Source: Linyphia triangularis (lineage: Eukaryota > Arthropoda > Arachnida > Araneae > Linyphiidae). Taken from it: a stretch of DNA of 64,000 nt. The stretch lies in NCBI GenBank assembly GCA_963978545.1, contig OZ021727.1:51090987-51154986 (forward strand), given 5' to 3'. The notes under the pieces are model-generated. The model saw only the letters and a program-made list of their open reading frames with translations. It had not been told where the DNA came from and did no database searches. Positions 57,301-64,000 of the stretch are shown in pieces; the first letter of the stretch is position 1, and each line of letters begins with the position of its first letter. The position numbers and the translations under genes were made by a program.

Positions 57301-59401
57301 ATAACACCAACTAATGTAAACGAAAGCATAAAAACACAAGACCCACTTCCGGTTGAAAACCAATTCGAAATCCGCACGGGAAAAAAATGCTATGTTGCTT
57401 TAAAAAAGGAGGAATATATCACTTTTCCTGCAGGAAGAAATAACGAAATTTTAAATACTTCGCAAATCCTTCCGATTCCTGAAACGCAAAATGACACGTG
57501 TCAAGGTCATACAAAGGATAACTCAACGGAAAAAATAAGCTCTTCGTTGATGGGGGCGGGGCTTAATGTCCCCATGAGAAAAGATGAACGATCATTGGAA
57601 GATCTCGATTAAGTGTGTGTTGTAACAGAAGACTTAGAAAAAAGCCAACCAGCAGAAGCACATGGTCCTGAATGTAAACAAATTGAAACACGTGGAGCAT
57701 GTAAACAAACAGAAGAGAATTTTTTTCTGTTTACAATTGGGGATAGCGTGAGTTTAAGCGAAGCGGATTTCTTGCACATTAACGACGATAATTTACGGAA
57801 TACTGTTATGAATAAGGTCAAGATTTACAAACCAAAGAAAATGGAAAGTACAAATTTCCAAATGAAGCTTTTCCTACCAGTTGAAACTCCAATCTTCAAG
57901 CCAAAATACATCGATGGAATAATTTCCGAAACTACTTATGACTTATGCAACTCACCGTCTGCTATTCAAAGATTTATGCAGATTGTTTTTCGTGAACTTT
58001 TAGTAGCTAAAATATTAATCTTTATGATGAAGTGCTGGGAAGATACTAAAGTTTCTTCAATTTTCTTCTACAAGAACTTTTTACAGAAGAGACCTTTTTT
58101 TTTCTTTTCATAAACTTTTTAAAGAAGATACTTTTTTTTCTTTTTATGAACTTTTGAAAGAAGATTTTTTTTTTCTTTCACACAAACTTTTTGAAGAGGA
58201 GACTGTTTTTTTCCCTTTCTACAAACTTTTCATGGTGCAAGAACTTTTTGCATAGACTTTAAATTTTTAAGAACTACACGTTGTGATCTTCAAGACATTA
58301 ATGTTGTTTAAATTTTATTATTGTGCTGTATTTTTCAATATCTTTATTTACAGGTTTAGTATATATCAATGAGTCGGTGGTCCTCCTCAATCAGGATGGC
58401 GGAGTGTTATCCCCAGTGATGTAGAGGGCGCTGCTAATGTAATCCCCTAGCGGCGACTTCGTCGCCAGAGAGAGAGAGTATGATTGAAGGAGTGGAGGTG
58501 AACGGACGTGGAAGTAGCCTCTCCTAGTTTAGGTTTAAGAACCTATTTCTATCTTTTGCACGAATAAACCTGCTGTCCATTTAATTGGCCTCTTTCACTT
58601 TTACTCCTTCATCATACAACATTAATACAGAGTACAGTCACCGACGTTTTTGTAGAGCATGTCACAGTAGCCTTTACGCAACTTTCTACTAGCTTGACAT
58701 GCGTTCTTCTCTTTACGGAAGTAAAATAGTAAATTGTGGTGAGAATGCACATTTTATTTTCGTCGTATCTTATTGTAAAATCTACATGATTCAACCTCAA
58801 ATTAATCAATAAGTTCGACATGCGCTCTTCTTTTTACGGAAGTAAAATAGTAAAGTGTGGTGAGAATGCACGGTTTGATTTTTCATCATATCCTTATTGT
58901 AAAATCTACATAATTCAATCCCAAATCACTCAATTTTGTTTCAATGCAGCTAGAATCGTCAAATGACATGGCAATAACGTATGTGCGGGCGATTAATACC
59001 TCAAAAAGAACTTGCGCCATCCATTGCTGAAATGCGTCATGACTTCTCCAGGAACTCAATAGAACTGCAAGCAAAATATTTGGGGGGGGGGGGGGGTCTC
59101 ATAAGTAATTGTAAACGTGAACAAACTATGAACACTTTTAAAACTTAAGTTATGAAACTTTCAGTTTATTATGACTTAGTGAGGAAAAACATCTTTATTT
59201 CCCTGTAATATCAACTGATGTGCTAGGTAGTGATTTTTATGATTAAATTATAATAAACTGGTGCATAATTTTCTTACCTGCAAACATATAAAAGTTCTTG
59301 TTTAGTAGTTGCAAGGACAATGTCAGTGCTTTGAGCAACTGATTGCAATGATTCCAGACAGCTTTGTAAATGATGAAGTGTGCACTGCTCGCCATAAGTC
59401 A
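51080..59401 (-). CDS. Cysteine-rich protein gene, join of four visible exons, first exon missing
   Basis: Minus-strand join 59401-59278, 53585-53443, 53136-52995, 51362-51080. GT-AG ends and phases match at each junction (2, 1, 2), giving 229 residues and a TAA stop. Cysteines recur in a regular pattern: CTLHHLQSC, YVC, VWCVDDHMKHC, LREL-C, SPCYKN, NKC, a CC pair across the last junction, then QC, DC, HC, SC. Many helices and paired cysteines suggest an extracellular all-helical protein like arthropod secreted families with 12 or more conserved Cys. A hydrophobic segment, SSPLIYLIAACFFLTELV, lies near the C terminus and could be a membrane or GPI-type tail. A signal-peptide exon should lie beyond 59401 but was not found. 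I do not know a function. A decayed integrase and a complete LTR element occupy the 5.7-kb intron. Confidence 0.8.
52995..53136 (-). CDS. Cysteine-rich protein exon
   Basis: The minus-strand acceptor AACAAACAAGCAG precedes CCTATCTG and the donor is TTG|GTAAGA. It reads AYLKHSPCYKNVSLLENKCA and ends DDGLRESC; the final Cys codon is followed by TG, completed by T on the last exon to give a CC pair. It lies only 306 bp from the previous exon. Confidence 0.8.
53443..53585 (-). CDS. Cysteine-rich protein exon
   Basis: The minus-strand acceptor TTATCTTCACAG precedes CATACTAAAAG and the donor is CAAG|GTATTT. It reads ILKESVWCVDDHMKHCFTTT and continues to ARQFLRELCVHGPIQQ. The start adds one base to the codon opened by the exon at 59278 and the end leaves one base, completed by the next exon. 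Confidence 0.8.
54166..54880. mobile_element. CATGGTTCATAC-family fragment
   Basis: It opens CATGGTTCATACGTTTTTAA with TTGAAAAGTGCATGAAATCC words, and TTTAGTTAAGCCAATCAGCG matches 32335-32355 in the interrupted copy. The right end is replaced by a decayed Gypsy integrase. The frame 54435-54662 is unrecognised. Confidence 0.6.
54900..55260 (+). pseudogene. Gypsy integrase fragment
   Basis: GHLGFPRTYDRLRKRFFWPG, a one-base frame change, then HCKECQRRKAVMLKPPG complete the HHCC zinc-binding domain. The core starts FQRIGMDLSQD, a stop, then KWIIVYSDYLTRYAVTKAL and ANFFVEEILL. It carries the first catalytic Asp (GMDL). The rest of the core and the LTRs are missing, and it belongs to a different Gypsy lineage from 19705-20619. 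Confidence 0.82.
56233..56443 (+). repeat. Tandem repeat, four units of 54-58 bp
   Basis: ACTTCYACGCATCCAGAGGT begins at 56233, 56291, 56345 and 56399 and continues TCAAACCAAAATCCTCTTCA in each unit. It sits in the leader of the LTR element. Confidence 0.92.
56528..56725 (+). repeat. Direct repeat of about 72 bp, two copies 122 bp apart
   Basis: TCGCTTCGCCGAACAAGTCC, then CACTTCAGCCGTCAAGCAGA, occurs at about 56530 and 56653 with the same downstream TTATTCCAC. It is in the leader of the LTR element. Confidence 0.85.
56860..57612 (+). CDS. Gag-like N-terminal protein of the LTR element
   Basis: The ATG at 56860 opens 250 codons ending TAA. The first 55 residues (MFRNIRKQDLVFVAADLDIV, then LRNLIEKSEIF) are the SAP-like helix of arthropod Gypsy gags, like [12 protein letters not shown] in the element at 19151. 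A long Glu/Lys/Gln coiled coil with repeats of QKEIEKIK follows, then a low-complexity tail. The capsid core and zinc knuckle are missing, so it is a truncated gag. Its function, if any, is unknown. Confidence 0.7.
   Translation: MFRNIRKQDLVFVAADLDIVVPDGATILKLRNLIEKSEIFVEDPDFVKDLITTVVEDRKAQEADRKTQEANEKQKEIEKIKNEKLKQIEDDKNEMQKEIEKIKFENQKEIEKIKLAQLDAKIKLAHLKNKIQIPVTAEPSDIICANSITPTNVNESIKTQDPLPVENQFEIRTGKKCYVALKKEEYITFPAGRNNEILNTSQILPIPETQNDTCQGHTKDNSTEKISSSLMGAGLNVPMRKDERSLEDLD
57613..58113 (+). pseudogene. Remnant carrying a short RT motif
   Basis: Directly after the gag stop the frame reads through 166 codons. TTYDLCNSPSAIQRFMQIVF resembles the RT segment LCNSPxxFQRF that precedes the YxDD box of Gypsy polymerases, but the box is absent. 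The frame then runs into T-rich sequence, so the piece is a deletion scar. Confidence 0.6.
58070..58250 (+). repeat. Degenerate tandem repeat with T-runs
   Basis: AAACTTTTTAAAGAAGATAC followed by a run of T recurs about four times with 35-45-bp spacing, just before the 3' LTR. Confidence 0.7.
58694..58935 (+). repeat. Tandem duplication, about 120 bp x 2
   Basis: GACATGCGYTCTTCTYTTTA starts at 58696 and 58817. The units agree at most positions through ATTGTAAAATCTACATRATT. It lies just right of the LTR element. Confidence 0.85.
59278..59401 (-). CDS. Cysteine-rich protein exon (first visible)
   Basis: The minus-strand acceptor TATTTTTGTAG precedes TGACTTATGG and the donor is GCAG|GTAAGA. 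The exon reads TYGEQCTLHHLQSCLESLQS and continues to ELLYVC, with no stop, entering with two leftover bases and leaving with two. The downstream exon supplies the missing base. The upstream partner must end in phase 1. Confidence 0.75.
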
Positions 59402-60039
59402 CTACAAAAATATGTGTCCAAAAATATACATTTGTTAATTAAATAATAAAAAAAATGTATTGTAAAATATCATTCTTCTGAATGTCATCGCTTTTATTTC
59501 TGCAAAATTTGCAGGTTATTGATATAAATCTTATAATGTATAACAGTTTAATGGAGGAATATTGGCTGCATATTTAGCGGAGTGATTGAACCAGCATGGA
59601 ATCGATCTTGAGGCATTCACTATGCTATCCCCGAAACTGTAATCTTCAAGTAGAAAGAAGTTACCTCTCCTTCTCGAAGAAAGTTTCAAGAACTTGTGAT
59701 ATTACGGACTGTTACAGTACGATTGAATCTTCATATATGCAAATTGGACAATTAAGACGCTCACTATCACACCCAGGAAATATTATGATATATTCTTAGT
59801 TCTTGCAAAATAAAAGAGGGCAAAGAATGGTCGTGGTGAATGGTGTCTCTACTCTAAAAAACACAAAACACACATACGAGACCAACACTAATAGTTCAAA
59901 AAGACCCACTTCTTGCAAGACCCTTTAATTAGATATCCGGAAAGCACAAAAGTATTGATTTTGCTGTACTTTTCAGCTTTTAATTTCTTGGTAATTTTCA
60001 TCAGTTTTATTTTGTTCACTTATTTTTGACTAACCCACT

Positions 60040-61090
60040 TACGGTCATCCAATCGAGCTGAAATTTGGCAGATACATTTGTTGTCGATGACAATGTTTTC
60101 TATCAAGTTTTGGGGCTGCCACTAAATGGCTGCTGTTATTCGTTTTATTGCTAATGTTAAAGTTACCAGGTTTTACTCATGCTCTATTATCCAGATATCA
60201 AGCATAATTCAAACATGCACAATCAATTCGGCGATATTTAATGACTGAAATCGTTCCCTATTTAGGTTGACGAGGAAAAATCATCGGAGAGCTAATCAAC
60301 CAATTACCGTCTTCCAACCCAGCTGAATCTTGGCAAATAGACTCGTTGTAGATGACTATGTATTAAATCACTTTCCAACAATGTCGTGATTCTTTTTTTT
60401 TTTTTTTTTTTTCCTCCCCAAAACTTGATTAAATTTTGAGGACAAAAAAGAAATGCAACATTGTAGGAAATTTATGAAAAATTATATGATAAAATAATAT
60501 TCTGTACTCTGATAAGTTCAGTTCTATTTCAATGTGTTATAGTTCCTGTATGGTATTATTGAAGTGAAGAATTATTTTTTATTTGTCTTTTTTGATTGGA
60601 CATATTGATTGCGTGATAGATTTTAAAGAAGTTTCGCAAACAAAATTCTAAAAGATCAATGTCTGATACAGAATCCTTTTTAAGACACTCGAGGGCCACT
60701 GATAGGTTCTTATATGGTCGCCCATTATTTAGAATTTTAAACTTTAATATTTTTTACGCTACCATTACGTTGTGCTCATAGTATTTTATAGTTTTATTAT
60801 GTGGTTGTTATGCCGATAGCTGAATCATTTATAACTAAAAATATAGTTTTCTTTTTATTAAATCCTTTATATTTCTTTCGATTTTGTATGTTAATCAATG
60901 GCGAGCAAATCTGCGGAAGCCTAATTAATACCCTTGCCGTCATCCAATCTAGCTGAAACTTGGTAGATAGATTCGAGGTCAATGACAATGCCTTCTATCA
61001 AATTTTGGGCCCTCATTGTCACTAAATGGTCGCTTTTACGGAAAACTAATAATTCAACTTGCCGTCATCCAATCGTGGTAAAGTAGTATT
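60040..61090. repeat. Dispersed repeat, several degenerate copies
   Basis: CGTCATCCAATCKAGCTGAA followed by TTGGYAGATA and CACTAAATGGYYGCTTTT recurs near 60050, 60310, 60935 and 61062, and also at 35228. Unit spacing is irregular. No protein was recognised. Confidence 0.65.
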
Positions 61091-61415
61091 TATAGGACCA
61101 TTGAAGAAATTCTTTCCTGTTGCTAAATTTTTAAAAATAAGTATTCAAATTGTTTTAATTAGAATAATATATATTTGAATGTGAGTGCATAAATTCACGT
61201 TCATTTTAAATAAATAAATTTTGAAACATAGTTTGCCGCACATTTTGCCTATAGAAATGATTTGATATTTAAAATTAGATGCAAACACAAAGTACGCGTT
61301 GTTTACAGAATCATCGGCTCTGTGCTAATGAATATAAAAATTAGAAATATATATAAAGGATTTATATTAAAAACTTTGTTTTTATGGGTTATATTATGTC
61401 CAGTCTATTAGAAGT

Positions 61416-62175
61416 CAGTGGCGGCCCGTTTGTCAAAAATGTTATTTGCATCCGGAAGTGTGACCCTCCTCCCCTTCCCACAATCATTCATGAATGGAAA
61501 TTTTTTAATCCTTATTACTCAAACGCAAAGTTTCCTTTCAATGTTTACAAAATGATATAAGGAAGAAAATAGAAAAATTCACTTATATAAACTTACTTAT
61601 AACGGGGATCCACGTTTCAATTATAGGTTTTAGAATTAACTAAGAAGTTACAAGAAAACACATGTGTAAACTTATCACGGAAACTATTTCCGTTTGGTGG
61701 AGAACATTATAAGATATATTCGTTTCTCTTCCACTCACACATCCCGAATCACTCACACGCAATTCAATCAGTACATTGAATTTACAAGTACAGCCGAAGT
61801 CCCAAAACTTGTTAATGGCTGCATGACGCCATAAAACCGAATAGCTTTAAATGGGGATTCCATACTAGCAGTTGTTTTCATAGCAACGGTGCAGTTTATT
61901 TGGAATTTTTACCATCTGGCTGTACTCGCTCTACCATAGTCAGATTTTGTTGATTTGTGAGGACCCCCCCCCCCCCCTCCATTTAGGTTTGCAATTTAAC
62001 AAAGTTTTTTTACTTACCATAGAAATTCCATTTTCATTTGCGATTCTATTCTACATTTAAGAAAATTAGTACAATAAATAATTGAAGTAGAGAAGCAATT
62101 AGTAAGTTTTAGTTGTAAACGAATAATTTAGATTCAGCCCGGTTGTATATTTGCTGTACCGGCTGTATACCACTG
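61416..62175. mobile_element. hAT element CAGTGG, 760 bp
   Basis: An exact 8-bp duplication TTAGAAGT (61408-61415, 62176-62183) flanks ends CAGTGGCGGCCCG and, inverted, CAGTGGTATACAG. It has no coding capacity. A CCCCCC run lies at 61963-61978. Confidence 0.82.
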
Positions 62176-62958
62176 TTAGAAGTATTTTGCTTCCTTCCTT
62201 TCGACAAAACTTACGTTCAAAGTGTTATTGTCCAATCAATATACTTTAAGCCATCAAAACAGTTAATTGATTGAATAGGTTGAATACATTTTTCCACCGA
62301 AAGCTATTAATTTCTACAGGTTTCGACACAGGATCAGATTAACAATATATTACTATCAATGGGGTCTACTACTTTTTGTCATTAAAACTTTAGCAAGAAG
62401 TTTAATAATCTATTTCTATATTATGCAACATTATTTGGTGATATAGTTGGTAACTTAATTTTGTTTTTGTTAATTGTCCTTTATATTATACGCGTCTTTG
62501 GAATTTATCTAACGGACACATATAAAAACAACGAACAAATGCATTTTGAAGCTTTTTTTTTGGAAAAGGGTAAAAGATAAATAAAGTTTCTTTTTAAATG
62601 GTTTTAGCGATATTTTTTCTCTTTGGAGGTGATACAGATATTGTTATATTTTTTTTCTGGATATAATAAGGAAATTAGTAAGATAAGCTTTTACAATGAC
62701 AATGAACTTCGTTTTTCATTTTTCAGAAAAGTAATAATTTCTAATTACTGAATGAAACAAAATGTAAAATGAAGATAAGAAATAAACAAGGAACCTTTTC
62801 ATGCATTGTATCTGTGCATACTATGGTCGAGTGAAACAAGTTCAAAAGTTTGGGGAACTGAATTATAAACTCATATAATCGTTAGATAGCATATCTTCCT
62901 TTGATAACAATTTCTGATATTCCACTCCACTTTCATTACGATATAACTTTTTGCTTAT

Positions 62959-62960
<2 letters not shown>

Positions 62961-63003
<43 letters not shown>

Positions 63004-63099
63004 GTATTAATCTATTGTACTGCTACATTGCTAATAGAAATAATTTCTACATTTTGAATGAGTCTCGATTTTTATGTGGAGTTTTTTAATACCCGGTTA

Positions 63100-63137
<38 letters not shown>
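62961..63137. repeat. Two long poly-T tracts
   Basis: T-runs at 62961-63001 (41 bases) and about 63103-63135 are separated by 100 bp. They could be poly(A) tails of minus-strand retrocopies, but no coding body is attached. Confidence 0.9.
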
Positions 63138-63141
<4 letters not shown>

Positions 63142-63241
63142 ATTTCACACAGTCTTAATCATATATAGATCCCTATATAATCAGTATAATCCTATATAGA
63201 GTGTCCAAAAATGTTATTTGATTTATTTCTTTTACTCTTAG

Positions 63242-63283
63242 ATATTAGCCCTCAGAGAAATTATTAAAAAGGCTCCAAGTAAG
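63242..63283 (+). CDS. Candidate 42-bp exon of an unidentified gene
   Basis: A strong pyrimidine tract and acceptor (TTTCTTTTACTCTTAG) is followed by 14 open codons, ILALREIIKKAPSK, and a consensus donor AAG|GTAAGA. The reading frame and both splice signals fit a microexon in phase 0. There is no homology that I recognise, and nothing else in 62176-64000 extends it, so it could be a chance pairing. Confidence 0.35.
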
Positions 63284-64000
63284 GTAAGAAATCAGCAAAA
63301 ATCGTATGATTTTCATGATTAATATATTTTGCGACTCATTTAATAATGTGGTTTGTAATCTGGTTAACTTTTATATTATCTAGTTGCAAAAAAATATAAA
63401 TTTTACAAATGTTTCTTTGAACAAACCAAGTTAATAATTAAATTTGACATTTCATCTTTAATCTTCATCGAATTATAGCGTATTTAAAATTGATGCGGCC
63501 GTATTTTTATAAATAAAAAAGTAAATTCATACGTTACAGACTGCGTTATTATAAAATATATTTTATACAATTAGTTTTAAACTTTAAATTAACCAATGCC
63601 CAAATGCTGAACAAAACTTTGTTTCCAAACGCGCTTTTTTAGATGCAAGTAATCTATAATAATATCTTTTAAGTATGCCTTAGATCTGAAAATTAAATAA
63701 TAAATTTAGTTAACGTCCTCAATTTCCATATCAGATGAATCTTTTGAAGTTGTGTAGATCACATTTTTCAATGCATGATGCTTCGGTAAATTTTAAAGAT
63801 ACACCGAGTGCTGATTTTTTGCATTAAAGTGATTTGACCTCGGGAACAATTTTTTAATTGACCTTATTCACCAGTAACTTTAACATCGCTACCGATCAAA
63901 GTCATCTTGATTTTTTGTGTGTGTGGCTTGCTCTCCTTTTTATTGCTATGAGGATTGAGGTTCGTTTTAATATTCTGCGTAAAATGAAAGGCTGCATTTG

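Larger units (their letters stand above)
55955..58621 (+). mobile_element. Non-autonomous LTR retrotransposon, 2667 bp
   Basis: LTRs of 217 bp (55955-56171, 58405-58621) differ at only a few bases, begin TG and end CA, and are flanked by an exact 4-bp duplication TTAA (55951-55954, 58622-58625). The primer-binding site TGGGGGCTCG (56172) fits tRNA-Pro. The interior keeps a gag-like start and a scrap of RT but no protease, polymerase core, RNase H or integrase. It lies in the large intron of the cysteine-rich gene in opposite orientation and appears young. Confidence 0.9.

Noticed and set aside
62961..63137. Processed retrogene with poly(A) tail
   Set aside because: Only the T-runs are present; no coding body or target duplication lies beside them.

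Overview
The window is eukaryotic, AT-rich, intron-rich and packed with nested transposable elements. The protein-coding content, the tRNA-derived SINEs with CAACCAAC tails, the Helitron end starting TCTATATATATAAAAG and the mix of hAT, Gypsy and unclassified TIR elements suggest an arthropod, most likely a spider or other chelicerate. That placement is inferred from family resemblance and was not tested by a search.

Two host genes are supported by splice sites with matching phases. The first is a plus-strand RNF8-like E3 ubiquitin ligase: seven exons are visible from 3418 to 43961, and the 5' exons lie outside or were not recognised. Its exons encode the end of an FHA domain, a long Ser/Lys-rich linker, a coiled coil, a C3HC4 RING split over two exons, a basic helix-rich tail and a C-terminal CCHC zinc knuckle split by the last intron. 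The second is a minus-strand gene with four visible exons (59401 down to 51080). It encodes a cysteine-rich arthropod-type protein with a hydrophobic C-terminal segment; its first exon was not found. A 42-bp plus-strand candidate exon near 63242 may belong to a third gene.

Almost everything else is mobile DNA, largely inside the RNF8-like introns. Intron 1 holds an 8-kb hAT element with long inverted arms (4358-12380), itself split by a 5-kb hAT element (5033-10018), followed by a 2.3-kb copy of a 5-bp-TSD TIR family. Intron 2 holds a mariner-like MITE carrying another MITE (16344-17559) and a Gypsy LTR element (19151-26482). That Gypsy copy has lost its RT/RNase H core and has a hAT element in gag (22156-24676), which contains a further TIR element and a SINE. 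Intron 4 holds a CCTATA-rich TIR element (29744-31224) and a larger TIR element (32164-35204) interrupted by a 5'-deleted hAT transposase copy (33249-34801). Between the two genes lie a 342-bp MITE, a 753-bp hAT MITE and a 5-kb TIR transposon with a decayed minus-strand transposase (45716-50712), which carries a complete 2.5-kb 5-bp-TSD element. The cysteine-rich gene's largest intron holds a decayed Gypsy integrase and a 2.67-kb non-autonomous LTR element (55955-58621). The 3' end has a tRNA-free repeat field, another hAT element (61416-62175) and long poly-T tracts.

Most boundaries rest on target-site duplications that I could read directly (8 bp for hAT-like elements, 5 bp for three other families, 4 bp for one LTR element). 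Superfamily names beyond hAT, Gypsy and Helitron are left open where the sequence does not decide them.
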